Shown here: one piece after another, positions 1 to 7,148 of the stretch
How the letters are laid out: each line of letters begins with the position of its first letter
How positions within the stretch are numbered: position 1 is the first letter of the stretch
Source: Bradyrhizobium sp. Tv2a-2
GTDB lineage: Bacteria; Pseudomonadota; Alphaproteobacteria; Rhizobiales; Xanthobacteraceae
Assembly (NCBI RefSeq): GCF_000472425.1
Contig: NZ_AXAI01000001.1
Location: forward strand, 248,001 to 312,000
Length of the DNA: 64,000 bases
Direction: 5' to 3'
The notes under the pieces: generated by a model
The model's database searches: none
Told to the model about the DNA's origin: nothing
Seen by the model: the letters and a program-made list of their open reading frames with translations, nothing else
Program-made: the position numbers and the translations under genes

Positions 1-320
1 TGCAGCCTGAGGTCGACCTCGTCGAGGGTCGCGAGCGGCTGGCCGACATCGACGCGCTGCCCGACCTCGACCAGGCGCTTTGCCACCTTGCCGGGGACCC
101 GAAAGCCCAGGTCGCTCTCGATCCGGGGGCGGATGGTGCCGACAAAGCTGCGCTCGGGGGTCTCGGCCTCGTAGTGGGTGGTCGCGACCAGAACGGGGCG
201 GTTCGGCTCGACCTTCTGCGCCACACTGTCATTGCAGCCGGCCAGCGCGACCGCCATTCCCGCCAGCAGAACGCCAGCCAATAGCTTGGAATAACTTGCA
301 AAAATCCACCGGGCCAACAT
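1..320 (-). CDS. RND efflux periplasmic adaptor (HlyD/MFP family), N-terminal part only
   Basis: Partial gene running off the left edge; about 106 codons are visible. The N-terminus is a lipoprotein signal peptide with a lipobox (VALAGC, Cys about residue 29), so the mature adaptor should be anchored to the inner membrane facing the periplasm. After it comes the start of a membrane-fusion protein: the ERSFVGTIRPRIESDLGFRVPGK stretch (shown here only as family context) and the first half of a biotinyl-lipoyl-like hairpin (VEVGQRVDVGQPLATLDEVDL). Such adaptors bridge an RND pump to an outer-membrane channel; the pump gene would lie beyond the edge. Upstream (375-396) GTCAA repeats 10 bp apart may be regulator half-sites, but I could not define a promoter. 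Confidence 0.8.
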   Translation of the reverse strand, partial: MLARWIFASYSKLLAGVLLAGMAVALAGCNDSVAQKVEPNRPVLVATTHYEAETPERSFVGTIRPRIESDLGFRVPGKVAKRLVEVGQRVDVGQPLATLDEVDLRL

Positions 321-420
321 CGGACACTCCCTCGGTTTGACCTTGAGATGAGTGTCGAATGTTCAGTGATAAAAGTCAATAATCGTCAACAGTCATGATT
401 TCGTGAACGTTAATCCATGT

Positions 421-460
421 TCCCGGGTGCGCGCGTTGCCCGCGCGCCCCGGAATGACGG
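421..460. repeat. Partial REP-like palindromic element
   Basis: A GC-rich palindrome (CGGGTGCGCGCG...CGCGCGCCCCG) ending in CCCCGGAATGACGG, the same terminal motif as the complete copies at 1935, 16045 and 16911. It has only one canonical end and looks like a half element. It lies between the divergently oriented start of the efflux adaptor and the 3' end of the MFS gene. Confidence 0.5.
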
Positions 461-475
461 TGCGTCCGAGGGGAA

Positions 476-1813
476 TCACTTCGCCCTTTCGGTGGCCGAA
501 AACTCCACCTTGCTCTCATGCCCGCCGAGAAACACCAACAGGCCGCCGATCAGCGGCAGCACGGCGAGCGCGAGCAGGCCATTGGCGGTGCTGCCGGTGG
601 AATCCTTGATCCAGCCGATCAGATAGGGGCCGCCGAAGCCGGCGAGATTGCCGATGGAATTGATCAGCGCGATTGCGCCCGCGGCCGCCGTGCCCGACAG
701 CCAGGCGGTCGGCAAGGTCCAGAACACCGCGAAGACGCAGAACACGCCCACCGCGGCGAAGGTGAGCGCGATCATGGTCGTCGTCGCATCAGTGAGGAAG
801 GCGGAGGCGCCGAGCGAGATCGCGATGAGGAAGAACGGGGCGCCAACATGGAACACGCGCTCACGGGCCGAATCGGAGTGGCGCGCCCACAGGATCATGG
901 CGATCGTGCCGAACAGATAAGGGATCGCGGTGACGAAGCCGGTCTGAGCGTTGGTGAGGCCGAAGGCCTTGACGATCGTCGGCAGCCAGAACTGCATGCC
1001 GTAGAGCGCAGCCACGAAGCAGAAATAGATCAGGCTCAGCATGATCACCTTGGACGAGGACAGCGCTTCGCCGAGGGTCATGTGCTTCGCGGCCTGCTTG
1101 GCGGCGAGTTCGGCATTGAGGCGTGAGGCAAGCGAGGCCTTCTGCTCCCCCGTCAGCCAGCTCGCACGCTCCGGCTTGTCGGTCAGATAGAACCAGGTGA
1201 CGATGCCGAGCAGCACCGAGGGCACGCCCTCGATGATGAACAGCCACTGCCAGCCTCTCAGTCCCCAAACGCCGTCGAGCCCGAGCAGAAGGCCCGAGAT
1301 CGGCGCGCCGATCACGGTCGAGACCGGGACCGCCACGGCAAACGCTGCGAGAAAGCGCGCGCGGTACTCGGCCGGATACCAATAGGTCAGATACAGGATG
1401 ATGCCGGGGAAGAAGCCTGCTTCCGCAACGCCGAGCAGGAAGCGCAGCAGATAGAAGCTCCACTCGCTGTTCACGAGCGCCATCAGCGCCGAGATGATGC
1501 CCCAGGTCACCATGATGCGGGCGATCCAGCGCCGGGCGCCGAACTTCTCCAGCGCAAGATTGCTCGGAACCTCGAAGATGAAATAGCCGATGAAGAAGAT
1601 GCCGGCGCCCCAGGCGAAGATCAGCGGGGTGAATTTCAGCTCCGCATTCATGGTGAGCGCGGCAAAGCCGAGATTGACCCGGTCGAGATAGGAAAAGAAA
1701 TAAGCCAGCACCAGAAAGGGTATCAGGCGCCAGGAAATGGACCGGATAGTGGACGTTTCGATATCGCTTCGAGCGGTGCTACCCGAAGCGGCAAAGCTGG
1801 CGGACTGGCTCAT
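476..1813 (-). CDS. MFS transporter, anion:cation symporter (ACS) type
   Basis: 445-residue integral membrane protein with the twelve-helix pattern of the major facilitator superfamily. It has the ACS-subfamily hallmarks: YLDRVNLGFA at the end of TM1, FEVPSNLALEKFGARRWIAR around the TM2-3 loop and GVAEAGFFPG in TM4. Members import organic anions such as tartrate, phthalate or hydroxyphenylacetate by H+ symport; the substrate here cannot be read from sequence. The frame stays open upstream to 1903, but ATG at 1813 has a strong Shine-Dalgarno (GGGGAG) at good spacing and gives a normal-length N-terminus, so I chose it. No catabolic partner is adjacent. Confidence 0.9.
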   Translation of the reverse strand: MSQSASFAASGSTARSDIETSTIRSISWRLIPFLVLAYFFSYLDRVNLGFAALTMNAELKFTPLIFAWGAGIFFIGYFIFEVPSNLALEKFGARRWIARIMVTWGIISALMALVNSEWSFYLLRFLLGVAEAGFFPGIILYLTYWYPAEYRARFLAAFAVAVPVSTVIGAPISGLLLGLDGVWGLRGWQWLFIIEGVPSVLLGIVTWFYLTDKPERASWLTGEQKASLASRLNAELAAKQAAKHMTLGEALSSSKVIMLSLIYFCFVAALYGMQFWLPTIVKAFGLTNAQTGFVTAIPYLFGTIAMILWARHSDSARERVFHVGAPFFLIAISLGASAFLTDATTTMIALTFAAVGVFCVFAVFWTLPTAWLSGTAAAGAIALINSIGNLAGFGGPYLIGWIKDSTGSTANGLLALAVLPLIGGLLVFLGGHESKVEFSATERAK

Positions 1814-1934
1814 GTTTCTCCCCTGCCCGGTTTTTGTTGGTCTTCGAGGCGGGGTTTTGAGTATTGAGGGCGCGAAGTCAAACGGATTCGTTGGAAAGCG
1901 CATTCGCTGACATGCATGGGGTCATGCAACTTCT

Positions 1935-2017
1935 CCGTCATTCCGGGGCGCGCGTTAGCGCGAACCCGGAATCTCGAGATTCCAGGCTCGGTCCGCCGTA
2001 CCGCCCCGGAATGACGG
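1935..2017. repeat. REP-like palindromic element (complete)
   Basis: 83-bp element with perfect 14-bp inverted ends, CCGTCATTCCGGGG and CCCCGGAATGACGG. The interior has a second hairpin around GGAATCTCGAGATTCC. It lies between two minus-strand genes and could act as a transcript-end structure for the 2023-3195 gene. Same family as 13168, 16045 and 16911. Confidence 0.75.
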
Positions 2018-2022
2018 AGGAA

Positions 2023-3195
2023 TCACTCCCCTAGCTGAAACCGCTCGAAACGATCCAGCGCCTCCTCGATCCGCGACTTCAGTTCCGAACGCGCCCCACG
2101 CTTGGCTCCAGTCCCGACCCAGCTCCATTTCTGCAGCAGGAGTTTCCGGTTCTGCCGGTCGGTCTTGAGATCGATCGCGGCGACGATGTCGTCGCCAACC
2201 AGCACCGGCAGCGCGAAATAGCCGAACTTGCGTTTGTCCTTGGGAACATAGGCCTCGAAGCGGTGCTCGTAGTCAAAAACAAGATGCGTGCGCTTGCGCT
2301 GGATGATCAAGGGATCGAAGGGCGAGAGGATGTGCACCAGGGTCGGCGCGACCTCGGTTCTCTCCTCCAGCGCCGCCGGGCTCACCCAATGCTCCTGCTT
2401 GGCAGCGCCTTCGAGCGCGACCGAGACCAACTCGCCGCGCCGCACGCGCGCCTCGATCAGGCGGCGGACGCCCGGCTTGCTCGGCGCATCGAGATGGCAG
2501 ATCGAATCGAGCGAGACCAGGCCTTGCGACCGCAGGCTGCGGTCGAGCAGATAGGCCGCGACCTCCGCCGTCGACGCGGCCTTGGGCGGCGTCTCCCAGC
2601 CGAAATGCCTGTTGATCAGCTCATAGGTCTTGAGCATGCCGTTGCGCTCGGAGATGGTCAGTGCGCCGGTATAAAAGGCGAATTGCAGCGCCCGCTTCGA
2701 CGGCTTGCGGCTGGCCCACAGGTGCTCCTTTTCGGTGAGCACGTCATCCTCGATGTCGCGGATGGTCAGCGGCCCCTGCCGGATCAGCCGCATCACCTTG
2801 CGCATGTCCTGAGGTGTGACCGAGGTGAACCAGCGCTCCCGCTCGCGCCTGTGCAGCCGCATCAGGGGAATGAAATAGCGCAAGTCACGGCTCGGCACAT
2901 AGGACAGCGCATGGGTCCAGTATTCGAACACGCTCTTGTCGACGCTCTGGGCCTGGCGCAGATCGGCGCGGCGATAATCGGGAATGCGGCTCCAGAGGAT
3001 GTGATGGTGACAGCGCTCGATCACATTGATGGTGTCGATCTGGACATAGCCGAGATGAGCGACGGCATCCCCGACGGCTGACGCGCCCGAGCCGAAAGGG
3101 GCGGCGGAATCAAGCCGCTGCGCGCGCAGCCAGATGCGCCGCGCGTCCAACGGGTTCAGGGGATGAGGTGGATTTGGTCGAGGCACGATCAGCAC
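2023..3195 (-). CDS. Winged-helix DNA glycosylase of the YcaQ/AlkZ family
   Basis: 390-residue protein matching the YcaQ/AlkZ family (HTH_42), monofunctional glycosylases that unhook interstrand crosslinks and remove bulky alkylated bases. The family's catalytic Q-x-D motif is visible as YVQIDTINVIER near residue 53, followed by the conserved HHHILWSRIPDY segment. Tandem winged-helix regions make up the rest. Length is close to E. coli YcaQ (about 410). The longest frame begins with GTG at 3195 and no good ribosome site is visible, so the first residues are uncertain. It is separated from both flanking genes by terminator-like or REP structures and is probably transcribed alone. Confidence 0.8.
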   Translation of the reverse strand: MLIVPRPNPPHPLNPLDARRIWLRAQRLDSAAPFGSGASAVGDAVAHLGYVQIDTINVIERCHHHILWSRIPDYRRADLRQAQSVDKSVFEYWTHALSYVPSRDLRYFIPLMRLHRRERERWFTSVTPQDMRKVMRLIRQGPLTIRDIEDDVLTEKEHLWASRKPSKRALQFAFYTGALTISERNGMLKTYELINRHFGWETPPKAASTAEVAAYLLDRSLRSQGLVSLDSICHLDAPSKPGVRRLIEARVRRGELVSVALEGAAKQEHWVSPAALEERTEVAPTLVHILSPFDPLIIQRKRTHLVFDYEHRFEAYVPKDKRKFGYFALPVLVGDDIVAAIDLKTDRQNRKLLLQKWSWVGTGAKRGARSELKSRIEEALDRFERFQLGE

Positions 3196-3230
3196 AATCT
3201 AGCCAGTTTGAGCTGAACTGCCAGAGCCCA

Positions 3231-3264
3231 ATAAAAAGCCGCGCCACCTTGCGGCAGCGCGGCG
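3231..3264 (-). terminator. Rho-independent terminator for the 3290-3526 gene
   Basis: Read on the minus strand: a GC stem (GCCGCGC/GCGCGGC, 3238-3263) followed at once by TTTTTAT. It lies just downstream of the small exported protein gene. Confidence 0.8.
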
Positions 3265-3289
3265 AGGATCAAAATGAAAAATCTTTGGC

Positions 3290-3526
3290 TTATTTCGCCA
3301 TGCTCAGCTTCTGGGCGTTGGCATAGTGCATGCAAGCGCTGCGCATCTTGCCATTGCTGACGTCGGTCGCGGCCGCCGCGATTTCCTTGTTGGCCGGCGT
3401 CTGACCGTCAGGCGACATCGCCAACGCCGACGTGCCGATATTGGCGGTCGTGCAGGCCATCATTTTCGCTGATACCGGCGACAGCGCCAGCGCCGCAAAC
3501 ATCCCAGCCGTAATCAATATCCTCAT
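3290..3526 (-). CDS. Small exported protein of unknown function (78 aa)
   Basis: 78 residues with a clear signal peptide (MRILITAGMFAALALSPVSA, cleavage about residue 20). The mature protein of about 58 residues contains two cysteines (MACTTANIG and SACMHYANA) that could form one disulphide in the periplasm. A Shine-Dalgarno (AGGA) precedes the ATG and a strong terminator follows, so it is a monocistronic gene. I do not recognise the family; small two-Cys periplasmic proteins of this kind are common in Bradyrhizobium-type genomes. No neighbour suggests a role. Confidence 0.75.
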   Translation of the reverse strand: MRILITAGMFAALALSPVSAKMMACTTANIGTSALAMSPDGQTPANKEIAAAATDVSNGKMRSACMHYANAQKLSMAK

Positions 3527-3539
3527 CTTGTCCTCATTG

Positions 3540-3564
3540 GAAAATAATCCGGCGTCATGCCGGA
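3540..3564 (-). terminator. Probable terminator downstream of the 3677-3988 gene
   Basis: Minus-strand reading gives TCCGGC-ATGAC-GCCGGA followed by TTATTTT. The stem is only 6 bp but perfect, and the T-rich tail is in the right orientation. It lies about 110 bp after the stop codon of the upstream gene. Confidence 0.5.
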
Positions 3565-3676
3565 CTCACGCGATTCGCATCATGTCTTGGGACAGTTTCG
3601 GGAAAAAGACACTTTCGATGCTGCAAAGCAACGCGACGGAGCTTCGCGCGCGCCAAGGATCGCCTCGCGTCCGGTC

Positions 3677-3988
3677 TCAGGGTTTCGGCTTGGCGTCGAT
3701 GCTGCCGGTCGCGATATCGGGATCGCAGGCGGCCTTGCCGCGGCCTTGCGCCTCGCATTTGTAGAGCGTGCCGGTCAGGCGGTCGACCAGCCAGGCGCTG
3801 TCGTCTGTCGGGCCTTCGACCGCGACATAGCGGGCGCCGAGCGCGGTGATCAATGTGGACAGAAGGATCGCAGCCGCGATCATGGCGGCGCCGATCAGGA
3901 TCGATAGCGAGCTGAAGGAGCCGCTCCGGTCGGAATTGCCGGCGCGATAGCCCTGATAGTCACCCGGTCGTTTGGTGGGAGAGAACAC
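3677..3988 (-). CDS. Single-pass membrane protein of unknown function (103 aa)
   Basis: 103 residues: a polar N-terminus of about 25 residues (Gly, Tyr, Ser and Arg rich), one strong transmembrane helix (about 28-50, ILIGAAMIAAAILLSTLITALG), then a soluble tail of about 50 residues with two Cys (LYKCEAQGRGKAACDPD) ending in a Lys/Pro-rich stretch. The predicted topology puts the Cys-containing tail in the periplasm. The start is GTG with only a weak ribosome site, so the exact N-terminus is uncertain. I do not recognise a family. It lies between two other exported or secreted proteins but has its own spacing and terminator. Confidence 0.6.
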   Translation of the reverse strand: MFSPTKRPGDYQGYRAGNSDRSGSFSSLSILIGAAMIAAAILLSTLITALGARYVAVEGPTDDSAWLVDRLTGTLYKCEAQGRGKAACDPDIATGSIDAKPKP

Positions 3989-4143
3989 GGCCCTGCTTAC
4001 GCTGATTCTTGAACGATGTTGATCTTGTTTTTTTGGCCTGCCGACGGCCCAGCGCTAAGGGCACATCGAGGTGATTTGTTGGCTCAAGCCCGGCGCTCGC
4101 GCGACGGCATTGCGACGGGAACCGGCAGAAACAGAAGCAGAAA

Positions 4144-4173
4144 CAAAAAAGCGGCCTCCACGAAGGGAGGCCG
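4144..4173 (-). terminator. Rho-independent terminator for the caspase-like gene
   Basis: On the minus strand GCGGCCTCC-(CTTCG loop)-GGAGGCCGC is followed by TTTTTTGTTT. It is a near-perfect 9-10 bp stem with a UUCG-like loop, 30 bp past the stop of the gene that ends at 4204. Confidence 0.85.
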
Positions 4174-4203
4174 CCGAGATCGCCGCTGCAGGGAGGCTTG
4201 GTT

Positions 4204-5607
4204 TCAGCGGCGGCCAAACAGTCCGCCCATCATATGGCCGAAGAAGGCGCCAGGGCCGCCACCGCCACCGCCATCGCCGCGGTAATGCCGGCCGCCGCCA
4301 CCACCGGAATGGCGCATATGGTGAACCTCGTTATCATCGCCGTCGCTGGAGGACGCCACGCGGGTGGAGACGATCTCGGACTCCAGCGCCTTGTGCTGCA
4401 ACAGGTTGAGATAACCGGTTGAGGGATAGCCGCGCGCGGCCTGCCAGCGCTTGATGACGCTGCGGGTCTCGTCGTCGAACTTTCCGGTTGCCTTGATGTC
4501 GAAGCCAAGACCGGTGAGGCGGCGCTGCACGTCGCGACGCTGCGACTTGTCGAGACCAAGCTGGTCTTCGGCGACCTGGTCGGCTTCCTCTGTAAAAGTC
4601 GCGGGATCGATGCCGGTGGTCAGGTTGCGCGTCGTGGTCGAGGGGCCGTCCTGGAGCGAGGCGATCCGCGCAAGCGCCAGCGACTTGAAGCTGCCGTTCG
4701 GATAGCTGGTGAGGTAGGCATTGAGCTCTTCGACCTTGTTGGAGTCCTTCACCGAGCGCCAGAACTCGAGTTCTACGCCCGAAGCTGGCGCGGCCGGCGC
4801 GACGTTCGCGGTCTCGGCCGGCTTCTCGGCGGGAATGCCAACCGGATTGAGATAGACGCTGCCTGTCAGGTTGGTGTGGCCCCAGGGCAGCTGGTTCTTG
4901 TTGGTCTCGTCATTGACCTGGGCGCGGACCTTCGTCATCGCCTGCTGAATCTCCACGCCGGGCCGAGCAATGTTGGCAACCAGGGCGCGGGTGAACGGGC
5001 TGTTGGTGCCTGCCTCGCCGTCAAGCGCGGTCTGGCCGGGGCCGGTGGCAAAGGCGATCAGCGTCCCCTCGCCCGACTTCATCTCGGCAAGCCCCGATTC
5101 CGCGCTGACGCTACGGGTCGCCTTGGCGGAGCGGATCTTTGCCGCGAACGGGTTGTCGCGGCAGGCATCGAGGAACACCAGCTTGACCTTGGCGTCCGCC
5201 ATGGTCTGCTCCAGCGTCAGATCGACATTGATGGCGGCGCCGAGCTTGACGTCCATCTCGGATTTCAGGTCGGCATCAACAGGCAGGAGATAATTGGTGC
5301 CGTTCACCGCGATGCCGTGGCCGGCGTAATAGAACACGGCGACGTCGGCGCCCTCGGCCTTCTTGCCGAACTCCAGCAGCTTTTCCGTCATCTTGTCGCG
5401 CGACAGGTTGGCGCCCTCGACGACGTCGAAGCCGACATTGCGCAACACCTTCGCCATCGACTTGGCGTCGACCACCGGGTTCGGCAGAAGCGGCACATTC
5501 TTGTAGGCCGAATTGCCGACCACGAAGGCGACGCGCTTGTCGGCGAGCGCCGTCTGGCTGCTGACGAGAAGTGCTGCGAGTGACATGGCTGCGAGCAGGA
5601 CGCGCAT
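4204..5607 (-). CDS. Secreted caspase-like peptidase (C14 family) with C-terminal peptidoglycan-binding-like domain
   Basis: 467 residues. A signal peptide (about 1-22) is followed by a caspase-fold domain (about 23-240) beginning RVAFVVGNSAYKN. The His-Cys dyad is present: His97 in YYAGHG and Cys149 in FLDACRDNPF. A linker follows, then a PG-binding_1-like segment (about 350-415, DVQRRLTGLGFDIKATGKFD), and a Gly/His-rich tail (HHMRHSGGGGG). This is a bacterial metacaspase/orthocaspase-type protein predicted to work in the periplasm. Of two in-frame ATGs, 5613 lies almost on top of the GGGGAG ribosome site whereas 5607 is 7 nt from it, so I chose 5607. A strong terminator follows. Two CRP-like palindromes sit upstream. 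Substrate unknown. Confidence 0.85.
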   Translation of the reverse strand: MRVLLAAMSLAALLVSSQTALADKRVAFVVGNSAYKNVPLLPNPVVDAKSMAKVLRNVGFDVVEGANLSRDKMTEKLLEFGKKAEGADVAVFYYAGHGIAVNGTNYLLPVDADLKSEMDVKLGAAINVDLTLEQTMADAKVKLVFLDACRDNPFAAKIRSAKATRSVSAESGLAEMKSGEGTLIAFATGPGQTALDGEAGTNSPFTRALVANIARPGVEIQQAMTKVRAQVNDETNKNQLPWGHTNLTGSVYLNPVGIPAEKPAETANVAPAAPASGVELEFWRSVKDSNKVEELNAYLTSYPNGSFKSLALARIASLQDGPSTTTRNLTTGIDPATFTEEADQVAEDQLGLDKSQRRDVQRRLTGLGFDIKATGKFDDETRSVIKRWQAARGYPSTGYLNLLQHKALESEIVSTRVASSSDGDDNEVHHMRHSGGGGGRHYRGDGGGGGGPGAFFGHMMGGLFGRR

Positions 5608-5686
5608 GATCATTCTCCCCTAAATCGCCGGCGGCACAATCGGCCGCTTCCGGTTTGCACCGTGCTCCCGCCCGCGGTGCTGGAAC

Positions 5687-5702
5687 CGTGACGCGCATCA
5701 CG
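5687..5702. promoter_or_regulatory. CRP-like palindrome CGTGA-N6-TCACG
   Basis: Perfect 5-6-5 palindrome in the shared upstream region of the caspase-like gene (minus) and the OmpA-like gene (plus). It differs by one symmetric position from the classical CRP box. Its centre is 119 bp from that of the second box at 5806. Confidence 0.45.
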
Positions 5703-5805
5703 CAAGCGGCCGGCAGGATCGAACAAAGACGCCGCGAGGAAGCGATCCCTTGATGGGAAACGTCGCAGCCGGGACATACGGCCGCTTTTCCGGCGCCTTA
5801 CCTCG

Positions 5806-5821
5806 TGTGATATGCATCACA
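5806..5821. promoter_or_regulatory. CRP-like palindrome TGTGA-N6-TCACA (exact consensus)
   Basis: TGTGATATGCATCACA is an exact match to the CRP core TGTGA-N6-TCACA. It lies 77 bp upstream of the chosen start (5898) of the OmpA-family gene and about 200 bp upstream of the divergent caspase-like gene. Confidence 0.55.
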
Positions 5822-5897
5822 TTCAGCGCTTTGAACCTCCCCTAAGATGGCCGCATCCAAACGTAAAAGGCGACTTTATTTTTTAAGGAATACGGCC

Positions 5898-6542
5898 ATG
5901 ACCAGTTTTTTAGGGTTTTCCGCGATCAGGGTGATCACAGTCTGCGCCGCGTTTACGATGACCGCGGGGCTGGCCTTGGCTGGTGACGGCACCGTGCCGG
6001 CTGACCAGATCGTCCACGCGCTGCAGCCCAAGCCGCTGACGCGCGGACTGTCGCTTGCCGAGCCGCAGATCGACCGGGCCGCAAAAGCCAAGGAGGACAC
6101 GTTCCTCTCCAGCGTGCGCAACCGCAGGACCCGCTCGCTGTCGCTTGACGAGCGCGAGGAGATCGCCTCGATCGCCTCCACCAAGCCGAACATCGATCTT
6201 GAAATCCAGTTCGACTACAACTCCGCCGACATCAGCAAGACCTCGATGCAGGCGGTGCACGAACTCGGTAAGGCGCTGTCCAACCCGAGCCTGCGGGGTT
6301 CGACCTTTGTGGTGGCCGGCAACACCGACGGCATCGGCAGCGACGGCTTCAACCAGGATCTGTCCGAACGCCGGGCCGACACCATCAAGAACTATCTGGT
6401 GCAGAAGTTTGGCATCGCCGGCTCCGACCTCGTCACCGTCGGCTATGGCAAGACCAAGCTGAAGGACGCGCAGAACCCGGCCGACGCGATCAACCGCCGC
6501 GTCCAGGTGGTCAATATGGAAGCCAAAACCGCGCAGAAGTGA
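5898..6542 (+). CDS. OmpA-family outer-membrane/peptidoglycan-associated protein
   Basis: 214 residues: signal peptide (about 1-28, ending AGLALAGDG), a charged linker, and a C-terminal OmpA-like domain (about 105-210). The latter shows VVAGNTDGIGSDGFNQDLSERRA and the NRRVQVV ending that form the peptidoglycan (diaminopimelate) binding fold. There is no N-terminal beta-barrel, so it is likely a periplasmic peptidoglycan-binding protein rather than a porin. The frame is open further upstream to 5847, but ATG 5898 has an AAGGAA ribosome site and places the signal peptide at the N-terminus. It is divergent from the caspase-like protein, which also has a peptidoglycan-binding-type domain, and is followed by a strong terminator. 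Confidence 0.85.
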   Translation: MTSFLGFSAIRVITVCAAFTMTAGLALAGDGTVPADQIVHALQPKPLTRGLSLAEPQIDRAAKAKEDTFLSSVRNRRTRSLSLDEREEIASIASTKPNIDLEIQFDYNSADISKTSMQAVHELGKALSNPSLRGSTFVVAGNTDGIGSDGFNQDLSERRADTIKNYLVQKFGIAGSDLVTVGYGKTKLKDAQNPADAINRRVQVVNMEAKTAQK

Positions 6543-6557
6543 CGGTTGCGACCGATT

Positions 6558-6598
6558 CCGCCTGCCGTGCATCCGGCAGGCGGATCTCATTTTTTTTT
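6558..6598 (+). terminator. Rho-independent terminator after the OmpA-family gene
   Basis: 10-bp perfect stem CCGCCTGCCG/CGGCAGGCGG with a 6-nt loop, followed after a short gap by nine T residues. It lies 15 bp past the stop codon. Confidence 0.9.
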
Positions 6599-6661
6599 CG
6601 CGATTCAACAATCCGATTTTTCACCGCCCGCGCGCGGCATCAACATCAAGGGGAGATCGAG

Positions 6662-7045
6662 ATGAGAGTCCGTCACCTCGCGATCAGTGCTGCGGCGCTG
6701 ATGGCCATGGCCGCCTCCGAATTGTCAGCGCGCGCCGACGACACGGCGCCCACAACACCCGCCGCCCCGGCTACGACCACCGGCGCGCCGGCGGCAACGA
6801 CCGAGACGCCGCCCGTCAATGTGCCGCGCCCGTCGATCCTGCCCAAAACCACCGACAAGACTGCGGACCAGGGCACCGAGCCGGTGACGCCGCAAGCAAG
6901 CGACGATTCGGCGCGGCGCCCGCGCCATCACTACGCCCACCGCCGTCACTGGCGCTACGCCTACTGGGAGCCGTTCCCGATCTACTGGCCGCATATCTAC
7001 CACAGCCGCGTCTACTGGAACCGCATCCCCTGGTTCAGCTTCTGA
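6662..7045 (+). CDS. Exported low-complexity protein with aromatic/basic C-terminus (127 aa)
   Basis: 127 residues: signal peptide (about 1-27, ending LSARADD), a Thr/Ala/Pro-rich disordered stretch (about 28-65), and a C-terminal 45 residues very rich in His, Arg, Tyr and Trp (HHYAHRRHWRYAYW, then YWPHIYHSRVYW). ATG 6662 has a GGGGAGA ribosome site 6 nt upstream; the frame is open to 6539 but that part translates the preceding terminator. I do not recognise a family; Tyr/Trp/His-rich tails occur in small cell-envelope proteins of alphaproteobacteria. It has its own transcription unit between two terminator-like structures. Confidence 0.75.
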   Translation: MRVRHLAISAAALMAMAASELSARADDTAPTTPAAPATTTGAPAATTETPPVNVPRPSILPKTTDKTADQGTEPVTPQASDDSARRPRHHYAHRRHWRYAYWEPFPIYWPHIYHSRVYWNRIPWFSF

Positions 7046-7056
7046 TGGCAACGCCT

Positions 7057-7087
7057 CGTTGGGTGGGTAGAGAGAACCCACCCAACG
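7057..7087. terminator. Bidirectional hairpin between convergent genes
   Basis: Perfect 12-bp stem CGTTGGGTGGGT/ACCCACCCAACG with a 7-nt loop between a plus gene ending at 7045 and a minus gene ending at 7149. There is no T run, so it could also be a short repeat element; GGGTGGG-type intergenic elements occur again near 36608. Confidence 0.55.
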
Positions 7088-7148
7088 CGCCCGACGGCTA
7101 CCGCTGGTACTCGCCAGAGCCAACGGGAAGCTGAACGCGCATTGCGGA

